From: Anoplopoma fimbria
Lineage: Eukaryota > Chordata > Actinopteri > Perciformes > Anoplopomatidae
Assembly (NCBI RefSeq): GCF_027596085.1
Contig: NC_072472.1
Coordinates: forward strand, 22,277,552 to 22,341,551
Length of the DNA: 64,000 bases
Reading direction: 5' to 3'
The position numbers and the translations under genes are program-made. The notes below the pieces were generated by a model. It ran no database searches. It was given only the letters and a program-made list of their open reading frames with translations, and was not told the origin of the DNA. How positions within the stretch are numbered: position 1 is the stretch's first letter; the number at the start of each line of letters is the position of its first letter. Below, in pieces: positions 47,924-58,324 of this stretch.

Positions 47924-47975
<52 letters not shown>
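47924..47975 (+). repeat. (GA)n tract in the probable ppp1r14a 5' UTR/promoter
   Basis: About 26 GA units starting 54 bp upstream of the ppp1r14a ATG. On the gene strand it is a CT-rich polypyrimidine tract that would lie in the 5' UTR or core promoter. Confidence 0.9.
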
Positions 47976-47979
<4 letters not shown>

Positions 47980-49844
47980 CGACGACAGCACAGAACAGAG
48001 GCCTTTTTTTTTTTTCCTTCTCCTGGATTTGTTTGTTTACAGGATTTCTGTACAAACAGCCAAGTGAACCATTGTATGAATAATTTACATTAAAATATAG
48101 CCCATTAGGTTGTTTATTATCTGACACCACAGGTATCCAGTTTGATAATGAAAGGCTGGAAGGAAACCAGTTGAGCAGCTCAGTCTACCATCTGACCCCG
48201 TGGTGGAGTTCAACCCCGGTCTGTAAAGCAGAGTTGATTGATGATTAGCATCTTGCTGCAACACCGATGCACCTGATCCCCTCTAATGTAATCAAGCACC
48301 CTCACACAGACACACAAACAGAGAGAGAGAGAGAGAGCTGGCTAAGATAGAAGCAGAGGGCATGACAACTTTCTTCCAGGTGTCAAATCCATTTCAGATT
48401 CATTATAGCACTAAAATAATCCCATCACTAGTGGACTCGAGTTGTTCGTGAGAAATCCAAAGAAACTGCCCTCTTGGATGCCCCAAACGGTAGCTAAAGA
48501 AAGTGTCATCTAGGTTTCTAGTGGAGATAACAAGATATATAGTGCCTTTAAGTGGTGAAATTGTGATGCACTGCCATTTATAGGTTTCCCTACATGCTAG
48601 AAAACTGCTTTCTGGTGCCCCCGCCGCATTCGTCCCTGAACCCTCAGACAGCCTGAGTGCGCCAATGGCTGGGTTCCCACAGCAGCACTGCCATGCCCTC
48701 TTTGAGTTTTCACACAACTGAGTGAAGTTTCGCCTGTGTAATCAGCATTATTGGAAAGACATTTGAGGTTGTATGCAAAATTACATTTCAATACTTTTTT
48801 AGTGAATATGATATTAAGTGTTCTAATGCGTGAGACTCAAAATGTCCCTTAACTATAGACTGTAGATGGACTTTGATTAGATTCCTCTTCACTTGACTGA
48901 GATTATAACTTAACCATTGTGAATACCTTTAAAGAAGTTGCTCTGGTGTCCTTAGAGGAAGAAAAAAGGTCCTTTTAACACAAAAATGAAATTATTTTCT
49001 TCTATACTAAATACTGATGGGATTTTAATTTTATTAGCAAAAACACTGATTTTGATGTTTGCATAAAACACCACCCAATGCAACAATTTCCCTCGATGGG
49101 AACGAGGAAAATATCATGTATTTGCCCTATAGGGCATACAATCAGGTGGAAAATAGTAAAAACTACAATTCAGAAGCTAGGACTCTAGATTGAAAACCTG
49201 ATATAATAGAATGCATGATTTTATACTGTAGTGGCCGTGGGATCAAACACTGTTGTTTTAAAGAATGTCAATGGGGATATTTTTCTCCTTAAGGACCTCA
49301 GTGTCTGTATTTTGGCTATAGTTAATTATAGCTTTTTATAGGAGCTGAGGTGGGACGTCCAATATTCAGAAAAATTGTTAAATATAAAAAAATCATAAAT
49401 GTCTTTGACGATGCATAAGGGTTAAAACAAATACAAGCTCTATCAAACAGAAACTGGTGGCCCCTAATGAATAATCCATAATAAATGTAACTCTTACCAA
49501 CTTCATATATGACTCCAGTCTGCTTGCTGTGTTTGTAGCTTATGTTTCACATGTTACAGGGGCTTCTGCAGGTCAGCTGTACAAGCACATTTGTGTGCCC
49601 ATGATGGCATGATGAACACATCATAAGGATTACCTTACATTATGTAATATGTTATTGATAATACCATATATCTTCTTCCCATATGTGAGGATTTGCTGCT
49701 TTCCTGCACAGAGGTGTAACTTGAACATCATCGGGTTTTGGACAAAAGAGGCAACATTGCTTTTTTTTTAACTGAAAGATCAGCTGATTAATTGAGAAAA
49801 CAATCACAACAGAGACTTCAATCAAGAGTCGCCTAAGCAAATCT

Positions 49845-49850
49845 TTTATT
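49845..49850 (-). terminator. Candidate poly-A signal of dlc
   Basis: AATAAA on the minus strand 846 bp below the stop codon, in an AT-rich context typical of a 3' UTR end. Other weaker hexamers exist in between. Confidence 0.45.
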
Positions 49851-50696
49851 TCACATCACAACAACAACATGATGAAATTAAATAATGTGAATGAATCATG
49901 TAACATAACACAAACTTTGGTATGAACACAAAATGGCACGTGAAGGAGCGATGTGATCAGTAGTATATAAGCTATATAAATATAAATAACAGTAATGACT
50001 GACTTTTTTTTTTTTCCTTGCACCCCCTGCTCTTAATATCTTTGGGATATTTTAAACGGCCCTCACGGCCCCATAAAACATCCAGGTACAACGTCAAGCG
50101 TCGGTCTTAGTTCGGCATCATATAAATATATATTTCTACATCTGTGACAATCAAAGTGAAGCCTTAAACATAAGTTTTCGAATAAATAAATAATATAAAG
50201 AATAAAAAATGATGGTACGCACAATAAGGAAATAATGTCCAAAAGGAAGATTGAAAAGCAAAACAAAAAGTGTTTTTAAAAAAATGAGAAACAATCAAAC
50301 AAAGTGAACATATTAAAAAACAATAACCCAATAAGACGTATATTTTTTGGGCAGGTTTTCCAAAGGTGGTCAGAGTGTGGTGACTTCCTGTATTTGGTTT
50401 TGTGTTATAGGTCCTATGAAGAGTGGATCATATTATTTGTTTCTTTGGGTCTTGAAGGTGGAAGAGCTTTGCCCCATATACATTTTTAATAATCTTTGTA
50501 AATCGACTTCATCAGAATAGTTCATTTGTCAATATTTTTTGTGACTTACGCTTACATTTTTAATGGTACATTATCTTCTGCATTAGCAGAGTGGTTTTCA
50601 TCTCGTGGATTCGCTCCTTTTCTCCACTGTGCGTGAAGAGCGAGGAGCAGCAAGTGCTAATAATCCTTTACCCCTGAATGTTTTCTCTCTGGGGTT

Positions 50697-51412
50697 TCAT
50701 CTCAGTCCTGCCCCGGAGCCCAGACCGGCCTCATCCCTCCACATAAAGTCCTGGCGCTCCCCTCTGACCAGGCTGCTCTCCACGGTGCTCTGTCTGTATC
50801 CGGATCGTCCGTCCGGGCACAGGGAGAGGCTGAGGCGGGCCGTGCCGTTGCTGATTTTGAACATCCCGTTGGGGCCGAGGAAGGCCTCTCTTTCGCTCCC
50901 TCCCTGGTTGTTGACCGTCTCCAAGTCATTGTACACCGGGCTGTCGCTCAGCTGCTTCATACCCTGTAGCCTCCTCCTCCTCCTCAGTAGGACGATCCCC
51001 GCCGCCAGGACCAGCACCAGGACGGCCAGGACGCATGAGACGGTGAGGGTGGCGGAGGATGGCTGCGAGGCTTGGCGCAAGGCCGGCTTGAAACTGGGCT
51101 GTAGCGTGAACTCGCAGCTCGGACCCATGAAGCCCTTGGGGCACTGGCACACTGGCCCGGTGAAGTGGGTGAAGCAGGTGCCGCCGTTCTGGCACGGGCG
51201 GGCGCCACAGGCGTCGGAGCGCACGCTGCAGTTCTTCCCCGTGTAGCCCAGGGTGCAGGAGCAGGTGTAGTCGTTCACGCCGTCCTGACAAGTGCCGGCG
51301 TTCTGGCACGGGGTCGAGGCGCAGTCGTCGACGTTGACCTGGCAGTTGGCACCGCTGAAGCCCGCCTTACAGCGGCACAGGACGCTCTGGCCGAGGTCCA
51401 GACACTCACCAC
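50697..51412 (-). CDS. dlc: dlc exon 7 (EGF6-8, membrane segment, cytoplasmic tail)
   Basis: 716 bp to the stop at 50697. EGF6 begins [17 protein letters not shown]8 ends [10 protein letters not shown], followed by a juxtamembrane stretch, a hydrophobic helix ([20 protein letters not shown]), [12 protein letters not shown], and a tail with [13 protein letters not shown] and [12 protein letters not shown]. No PDZ-binding end. Acceptor CTGCAG. Confidence 0.95.
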
Positions 51413-52698
51413 CTGCAGGAGACGGAGAGAGAAAGGAGTGTTAAAGGGATCACATCCAACACTCTCTGCATGAACTTGTGCAGCACTTCTGCAGGAGAAT
51501 TGAGAGCGACATTTTGCGCTTCGGCCACGAGGTGTCGCCCACTCACCGTTCAGACAGGGCCTGTTGCTGCAGCGGTCCAGCTTCTTCTCGCAGTTGGAGC
51601 CGGTGTAGCTTGGGGGCAGCGGCAGGTGTAGCCGCCGGTCGTCGTCTCCACGCAGGTGCCGCCGTTGAAGCATGGCCCGTCGGCGCACGTCATGGCGATG
51701 ATCTCGCAGTTCTTGCCGTAGAAGCCCTGCGGGCAGGTGCACGAGTAGTCGTTCTCCAGGTCCTGCGGGACAAATATGCATTCAAGGTGAGATAAGGGGA
51801 AATGCTGCAGCTTCTGCAGCAACAACTACTGCATTGCCAAATGTAACCCTTTGCACCACTGTGCATGCATTAGAAGACACACTTTGGTTTTGCTGCTTCA
51901 AGTGCAATAGCTGTTTTTAAGATGCTGACCCTGCTGTCTGCAAACACCACCAGTTTCCATTACCTCAAGTGCAATATTATGAATTTATTGCAAACTCTTT
52001 GTCTCCTCACCTGACTGTTTTTATCTCATTACATAAAAAATACTATTTATGTTGGGTGTGTTTGGTATTAGATACGTACTTTTTTCATGCTTTATTAGTA
52101 TATAGTAGATGTTCATAATGTATACAACAGTAGAATAAAGGTACTGTTCTTATACTTCTCCTGCTGTGACACTTAAGCTTCCCTGCATGTTATCTCATCC
52201 TATCTGTGTTTCTTTAATGCAACTGTGTTAATATGGGTGCACCTTTAAAACCAAAATAATCTCATTGTACACTCACGTTGCAGCTGCCTCCGTTTTTGCA
52301 GGGGTTGCTGTCGCACTCGTTGGTTTCCAGCTCGCAGTTGGTGCCTCCATAGCCGGGCCGGCAGGTGCAGGTGTAGCTGCCTTGGCCCGTGTTGGTGCAG
52401 GTGGCTCCGTTGGCGCAGGGCTTGTGGTTGGTGCAGTAGTTGAGGTCCTGGTCGCAGAAGAGCCCCCCCCAGCCCTCCTTACAGTTGCACTGCCACGGCT
52501 GGCTGCACGTCCCGTGGAGGCAGCCCGGGTAGCGGACGCACTCATTGCAGGAGGGGCCCTGCCAGCCCATGCGGCACGTACAGCCCCCCGGGGCCTCGCA
52601 GTAGCCGTGCTTCTCGTTGCAGTCGGCTGAGCAGATGGCTGGAGAGGAGAGGGGAAAGGGAGGGTGTGTGATTACAATGGGCACGCCTTCTCATACAT

Positions 52699-52741
<43 letters not shown>

Positions 52742-52934
52742 GGCCCCTGTCTGACCCCAGCCCTGCTCCAGACTTCACTGTTGGTTAAGTATAAAGCCAA
52801 GCAGCTGGTAGGCACACTGGCGGAGAAAAACGCTTTCTTTTATCTCCCAATTACACACACACACACACACAACACAAAGACACACGCACACACAAACGGA
52901 CATACACGCGAACACACCAAGATCACCTTGAAAA

Positions 52935-53023
<89 letters not shown>

Positions 53024-55318
53024 GGGGACCATTGGCTCTTTCTCTCATTGTAACACAGAACAAAAGGCAGATGGAACAACACAGAATGTCTTGCAAAAGA
53101 GTAACACACAGCCCTGCGGGACATCAGTCATATAAAGAAAACTCTCTGAAAAGAGTTCTGTCTTTGTAGGAGATCAAAAATCCTCCAGAGTAAAAAAAAG
53201 GTGAAAACACTTTTCATCACTTCCTTGACAAAACTTGGAGTCTAATTTTTCAAGTCTTGGGAGGAGTAATAGTTTGGGTGGTCTTGTCATGCAAATATTG
53301 AGTCCCTCGGTGATGTGTGTACAATCTGTTTGGTTGTCTCTACTCTCTTAATTATCTTCAGAAAAGTTTCTTTACTTGCTCAAATGTTAATTTGGTGTTT
53401 TGGTTTGGTTTGTGTTTGGAGAGTTAAGGATTAGAAACTGTGTGTGAGGTCATCCTCCTTTTGAGTAAACCTTTATCAGACGGATGCTGTTAACTTAGAG
53501 TTCATTCTACTGTATTTATCCTGGCTTTTTACTCTCTTTCTTACTTTTATTTTGCCTGATTATATCTAATCGACGAGCTAAAGTGTTTACACTGAAGTGT
53601 TTACAATGTTTGAAATAGTGTAAAATAGTTTGTAACTTTGTTTTGAAAGGTGCTATATAAATAAAGTGGACCTAAATGGGCTTTTGTAACAATTATAAAT
53701 GATTTATTTGCTAAAGAAATGGGATATTCATATTTTATTGTGACGCAGAAGGCTACAAAATAACATATAGACAGGTTCAAGTCAAACCAGGTTAGTCATT
53801 GAGCGACACTCAGGAAACTACAGGGTTTAAGTGCCTTGCTCGAGGGCTCTTGAGTACTTAGTTAGTCTAGACTTACGCTCAGAGCAGTAGTTTCCCTTCC
53901 ATCCCTCCAGGCAGATGCGGTTGCCCTCCTCGTCGCAGGTGTAGTGGCCCAGCGTGTCGTCCCTCGGCCGGCAGTACTCTGCGCAGCCGTCCCCGAAGTA
54001 GTACTCGTCGCAGAAGACGTGGTAGGAGTAGCGCAGCTCGCTCTGCTCGCCGAAGTGCACGTCCTGGGACCAGTCCTCGCCGATGGCCAGCCTCCTCCTA
54101 GTCGCCAGGCGGCTCACGAGGTTGTTCTGGTTGTCTGCAGAGAGGGAAGGGACATCTTTAAACCAATGGTATATTGAGGGGATGCTGCGTGGGTCGGATA
54201 GAAAGACCCACAGTATCTTGGTTTAAAGTTGCAGTGATTGCAGCTTTAAGTTAGTAGTAGTGTTAGTAAACCTTACCTGTGTATTCAGTGGGAGATTCAG
54301 CGTTCCAGGCTTCAATGATCAACGAAAATGTTCCCTAGAACAGAGAAAGAAACGCGTTTAGTGCGATGACAGTGATGCATGTCATCCATCATCCATCATC
54401 TGATACATACATACATTGGCGTATGTACACTGACGTCAGGACAGCAGAGTCGCTGCCCATCTTTAGGCGCAGGCTGAAAACTCACCTCTTCAGGAAGTAC
54501 TACCCGGAGCCTTCCTCGTAGCACTTATGGCACTCGTATTAGTTGCTGCACTTACTATATTCATATCAGTTCGCTGCACTTATTGAATTTGTATTTGTTT
54601 ACTGCACTTATCCTATTCGTAGTAGTTTGTAGCACTTATTATATTCGGATTAGTCTGTTGCAATTATTGTTTTCGTAGTAATCTGCCTCTGCACTGTACT
54701 TTTGCTCTGGTTTATGCTTTATGCTTGTTTAAGAAAGGAGATGCACTTATGACTTCTGGTGACTAGTAGTTCTCTTGAATACCTATGTTGAATACACTTA
54801 TTGTAAGTCGCTTTGGATAAAAGCGTCTGCTAAATGACTGTAATGTAATGTAATGTAATGTAATGTAATGTGGATAAACTTGGCCAAACTATGTATTCAA
54901 CCTTCAACAACAGTGGTTTTTGTATTTATTTACCGGCCACTTGAAGTGGAAGGGCACCCTGATGGGAGCACTGCTGGAGATGGAGGTGTGATCGGCCCTG
55001 ATGACGTTGGTGTGTCCGGTGCCAAAGGTGCAAGGCGGCTCTGCGGAGATCACATCCTCCGGGTGTTTCAGGCAAATCCGGAAAAAGATGTGACAGTCAC
55101 GGTGTCTCCTGCAGATGCGCTGCGCTGTGTGGAAAGAGTTGATCTTCAGCTCAAACACACCGGAGGACAAAACCTGCAATGCCAAGAGAGAGAGAGAGAA
55201 AGAACACATATCAGACACATGTTTCTGGAGTGCATCACTTTGTTAGCACAAACAGAAGCAGACTTACCACATGCACTAAAGCCAGTGCTAGGAGGCATCT
55301 CAGGTGTACATGTGCCAT
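50697..55318 (-). CDS. dlc: Delta-type Notch ligand, most like deltaC (dlc); frame broken once in exon 6
   Basis: Membrane-bound ligand that activates Notch on neighbouring cells. Exons 55268-55318, 54934-55173, 54277-54334, 53877-54134, 52277-52638, 51547-51762 and 50697-51412. Allowing for one missing base in exon 6 the product is 633 residues: signal peptide 1-17, MNNL from 18 to about 95 ([27 protein letters not shown]), DSL about 156-200 with its six Cys, eight EGF repeats 203-496, membrane helix about 517-538, then RRRRR and a 90-residue tail. Eight EGFs fit Delta (DLL1/DLL4/DeltaA-D). The short tail ends GSGAGLR and lacks the ATEV PDZ-binding end of DLL1/DLL4, which with the sequence favours DeltaC (DeltaB is the alternative). 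As read, the frame stops after about 393 residues. Confidence 0.9.
51547..51762 (-). CDS. dlc: dlc exon 6 (EGF4 end and EGF5) with frameshift
   Basis: 216 bp; 217 are needed for the phase. Frame 1 reads [20 protein letters not shown] to GGYTCRCP and then goes out. The next frame resumes [20 protein letters not shown]. The break is in a run of five G on the plus strand (51612-51616); six would restore the EGF. Acceptor CGCAG, donor GTGAGT. Whether this is a sequence error or real is not decidable here. Confidence 0.9.
51763..52276. other. dlc intron 5
   Basis: 514 bp intron. No repeat or exon recognised. Confidence 0.7.
52277..52638 (-). CDS. dlc: dlc exon 5 (EGF1 to EGF4 start)
   Basis: 362 bp encoding EGF1 ([14 protein letters not shown]), EGF2 ([18 protein letters not shown]), EGF3 and the beginning of EGF4. 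Acceptor CTCCAG, donor GTGAGT, phases 1 and 0. Confidence 0.95.
52701..52739 (+). repeat. (CA)19 microsatellite
   Basis: Uninterrupted CA run in dlc intron 4, followed by GGGGCCCC. Confidence 0.97.
52936..53020 (+). repeat. (GT)42 microsatellite
   Basis: Uninterrupted TG run of 85 bp in dlc intron 4; two CA runs lie 65 and 200 bp to the left, so the two kinds are complementary. Confidence 0.97.
53877..54134 (-). CDS. dlc: dlc exon 4 (DSL domain)
   Basis: 258 bp. [20 protein letters not shown] then the DSL domain with Cys at residues 158, 167, 171, 183, 191 and 200. Acceptor CTGCAG, donor GTAAGT. Confidence 0.95.
54277..54334 (-). CDS. dlc: dlc exon 3
   Basis: 58 bp encoding [19 protein letters not shown]. 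Acceptor TTCTAG, donor GTAAGG, ends in phase 1. Small exon recognised from Delta homology. Confidence 0.93.
54430..54871 (+). mobile_element. L2-clade LINE 3' end (UnaL2-like) in dlc intron 2
   Basis: Starts with the end of an ORF2 (GCAGGCTGAAAACTCACCTC codes RLKTHL-like residues), followed by a 3' UTR that matches the minus-strand copy at 14326-14662. It ends GCGTCTGCTAAATGACTGTA and five TGTAA-type repeats. It fills most of the 599-bp intron between dlc exons 2 and 3, opposite in direction to the gene. 5'-truncated. Confidence 0.85.
54934..55173 (-). CDS. dlc: dlc exon 2 (MNNL domain)
   Basis: 80 codons from [20 protein letters not shown] to [12 protein letters not shown]. Acceptor TTGCAG, donor GTAAAT, phase 0. 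The [11 protein letters not shown] motif is typical of Delta MNNL domains. Confidence 0.95.
55268..55318 (-). CDS. dlc: dlc exon 1 (signal peptide)
   Basis: 17 codons, [17 protein letters not shown], a short hydrophobic signal sequence. Donor GTG then GTAAGT, phase 0. The ATG is at 55318-55316; the position 145 bp below the TATA box supports it. Confidence 0.9.
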
Positions 55319-55489
55319 TTCCTCTCAGAGATAATATTCCTCAAAAGATGTGGAAGAAAAACTCAAAAAAATGTCATCACTTTTGAACTCTGTGATCCCG
55401 TTGCTGTCTCTCTTAAATCCCTGTTTCTTACTGATGGTCTTCTCCTCCTGCGTCCTGTTTCTTCTCTCCTCTTGTCTTGGCTCTGGTGC

Positions 55490-55496
55490 TTTTATA
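55490..55496 (-). promoter_or_regulatory. TATA box of dlc
   Basis: TATAAAA on the minus strand, about 172 bp upstream of the ATG. It predicts a transcription start near 55460-55466 and a 5' UTR of about 145 nt. Confidence 0.6.
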
Positions 55497-55566
55497 CTCT
55501 CTGGTGCTGCGTCACCGGCAGAGAGGTGGAGCCAGCAGACCTCAGGGGACACAGGCTGCCTGGGGG

Positions 55567-55619
55567 TTTACACCACCACCACCACCCACCTTACACCTGG
55601 ACGGGCTCCTTCATGGGAA
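55567..55619 (-). promoter_or_regulatory. Candidate T-box, E-box and CSL sites in the dlc proximal promoter
   Basis: TTTACACC (55567-55574) and TTACACCT (55591-55598) carry the ACACC core of T-box half-sites. CACCTG (55594-55599) is an E-box. CATGGGAA (55612-55619) fits the CSL/RBPJ consensus YRTGGGAA. They lie 70-130 bp upstream of the TATA box. Motif matches only. Confidence 0.35.
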
Positions 55620-55689
55620 TATGCATAAGAAGCTGGCAGATATGTGCATGAATCCTAACCACCCAGAGAAGTGCTGGAGAGGAGAGAAG

Positions 55690-56025
55690 CAATAGTTCAA
55701 CTAACACATTACACTGTTTACACATTACACTGTGCAATAATAGTTAAAAAAGTTAAAAATAGTTAAAATAGTTGTTTTTTTTTCTCTGTCTGTAAATATA
55801 ATATTTCAGTTATTGTTGTTTTTTCTACTGTTTTTTTTTTTTTTTTATTGCTTATTTATAATACTTGTTTTATTTTCTTTTTCTTTTTCTTTTTTCTTTT
55901 TAGCTTGTCTTCTTCTACTATGTCTCTTGTGTGCACTTTACTCTACGCTGTTGTAAGTCTGCAAATTTCCCCGCTGCGGGACTAATAAAGGATTATCTTA
56001 TCTTATCTTATCTTATCTTATCTTA
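55690..56025 (+). mobile_element. Probable non-LTR element 3' end with TTATC tail
   Basis: Ends GCAAATTTCCCCGCTGCGGG then ACTAATAAAGGA and five TTATC units, a 3' terminus common in fish retroelements. A related end, GAATTTCCCCCATGGGGATC then AATAAAGGA, is at 56930-56958. Internal part is T-rich and unclear. Family not assigned. Confidence 0.5.
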
Positions 56026-56094
56026 AAACTCTTTAAAAGGCCTGAAAATTTGTATTCTTATTTTTTATTTTATTTTATTCTATTTTTATTTTTA

Positions 56095-56920
56095 TTATCT
56101 GTATATAGTATGTGTATTTATTGTCTGTGTAGTTGTATAGTATGTGTATTTATTATCTGTGTAGTTGTATAGTATGTGTATTTATTGTCTGTGTTGTATA
56201 GTTGTATGTGTATTTATTGTATTGTATAGTATGTGTATTTATTGTCTGTGTAGTTGTATAGTATGTGTCTGTGTAGTTGTATAGTATGTGTATTTATTGT
56301 CTGTGTAGTTGTATAGTATGTGTATTTATTGTCTGTGTATAGTATGTATATTGTATTGTGTATTTATTGTCTGTGTAGTTGTATAGTATGTGTATTTATT
56401 GTCTGTGTAGTTGTATAGTATGTGTATTTATTGTCTGTGTAGTTGTATAGTATGTGTATTTATTGTCTGTGTAGTTGTATAGTATGTGTATTTATTGTCT
56501 GTGTAGTTGTATAGTATTTATTGTCTGTGTAGTTGTATAGTATGTGTATTTATTGTCTGTGTATGTTATTTATTGTCTGTGTAGTTGTATAGTATGTGTA
56601 TTTATTGTCTGTGTAGTTGTATAGTATGTGTATTTATTGTCTGTGTAGTTGTATAGTATGTGTATTTATTGTCTGTGTAGTTGTATAGTATATTTATTGT
56701 ATATGTGTATGTTATTTATTGTCTGTGTAGTTGTATAGTATGTATTTATTGTAGTTGTATAGTATGTGTATTTATTGTTTGTATTGTCTGTGTAGTTGTA
56801 TAGTATGTGTATTTATTGTGTATTTATTGTCTGTGTAGTTGTATAGTATGTGTATTTATTGTCTGTGTAGTTGTATAGTATGTGTATTTATTGTCTGTGT
56901 CTGTGTAGTTGAGCTGCTGC
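56095..56920 (+). repeat. Minisatellite, 32-bp unit
   Basis: Roughly 25 units of TGTCTGTGTAGTTGTATAGT followed by ATGTGTATTTAT, some with internal deletions of parts of the unit. It lies about 0.6-1.5 kb upstream of the dlc TATA box, between the two retroelement-like ends at 55990 and 56930. Confidence 0.92.
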
Positions 56921-56975
56921 AACACTTGAATTTCCCCCATGGGGATCAATAAAGGAATATAATATAATAATATAA
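56921..56975 (+). mobile_element. Retroelement-like 3' end with ATAAT tail
   Basis: CTGCTGCAACACTTGAATTT then CCCCCATGGGGATCAATAAA and an AT-rich tail. Same kind of terminus as at 55970-56025; too short to classify. Confidence 0.45.
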
Positions 56976-57406
56976 AATCAGCAAACTACACAACTGTTAG
57001 TGATGAAGAACATTTCATATACTTTTTATATAATAGTGAATGGCTGGAAAACTGACGACTAAAGATAAAAAAACAGGTAAACCAAGAGAATATACCTTTA
57101 CTGAGGGTTTCATCAAACAATGAATCTAATGAAGGCCTCCTTGCATTTCATCAAACATCAGCAGTTAACTTTAACACCAATTTATAGATCATTGTTTGGA
57201 AAGGTGTTTTCTTTTTGGTGCTTCAGACTAGACAAAGATCAGAAGGAAGCGGGGAAGAATGGCGTATATTAGTTTCTTTCTTTACATCCAACATTAGAAT
57301 TGCTCCGACGCGTGTTGGGGTTGACAAAGAGTGGGCGGTGTCCCGGATAACAACGTATTGTGTGAGTCTGAAGGCCTCTTCTGTCGCACTCCTGGGTCTG
57401 GAGGAG

Positions 57407-57629
<223 letters not shown>

Positions 57630-57750
57630 GCAGAGTTTGGACTATCATGTTGCTTTTGTTTGGAGCTCATGTGAACAGCTGTATGGTAATCAACGGCACA
57701 TGGTCGACCCGCGGCTATTGTCTCCCCCCGTCCACCCCACCACACACCAC

Positions 57751-57752
<2 letters not shown>

Positions 57753-57820
<68 letters not shown>
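57753..57820 (+). repeat. (CA)34 microsatellite
   Basis: 68 bp of uninterrupted CA, 124 bp to the right of the GT tract and complementary to it. Confidence 0.97.
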
Positions 57821-57822
<2 letters not shown>

Positions 57823-58280
57823 ACACTCCGTCGTTTCAGCACCTGTCGCTGGCAGGGACGTGGTGGAGCCTAAACTCACCTAAACTTGGTGTTATTTACG
57901 CAGAGAGCGGATCCAACCTTCTGCATGACTATTTATATATATATATATATTATATTTATATAATAGAACAATAAGCAGCCTCAGGATGAATGTTAAAAGG
58001 CAATACATGAGTTTAATAAAAAAGGAAGTAAATATTGATTTGTGTTTGGTTATTATGGTCGTCGCCTGGAAGTGAGTTTAAAACCACTTCTGTATCCCAA
58101 CAATGATGGTCATTGACATATAGATGTGATCCATCATCATATAAACAATCACTAAATTGATTTAAAAAATAAAGTTCAAACTCGATTGCTCAAAACATTG
58201 AAAAGATTTTCAACGTGGAATCTCTGCCCTGTTTATTAATCCAACACTGTGCAAACGTTAGGTGTCTGTGTATGGTGGTA

Positions 58281-58324
58281 GTGGGTGGGTTGGGGTTGGG
58301 GTTGGGGTTTGGGGTTTGGGGGGT
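58281..58324 (+). repeat. G-rich tract, candidate G-quadruplex
   Basis: GTGGGTGGGTTGGGGTTGGG continues with further GGGG blocks separated by two or three T. At least five G-runs of three or more in 44 bp, telomere-like in form. Confidence 0.85.

Larger units (their letters stand above)
47871..50696. other. Region between ppp1r14a and dlc
   Basis: The left part is the ppp1r14a upstream region; the right part (about 49830-50696) is the probable dlc 3' UTR, AT-rich. 48100-49800 has no recognised feature. Confidence 0.6.
52639..53876. other. dlc intron 4 with CA/GT tracts
   Basis: 1.2 kb, containing CA runs at 52701-52739 and 52853-52870 and a GT run at 52936-53020. The rest (53021-53876) is unremarkable. 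Confidence 0.7.

Noticed and set aside
50605..51246. Plus-strand frame of 213 residues
   Set aside because: Antisense of the GC-rich dlc last exon; no domain and no splice or start support.
52664..53135. Overlapping open frames in dlc intron 4
   Set aside because: Low-complexity frames through CA/GT tracts, inside an intron confirmed by splice phase.
56095..56920. Regularly spaced 32-bp repeat considered as a CRISPR-like array
   Set aside because: The units are head-to-tail without unique spacers and the genome is a vertebrate; it is a minisatellite.
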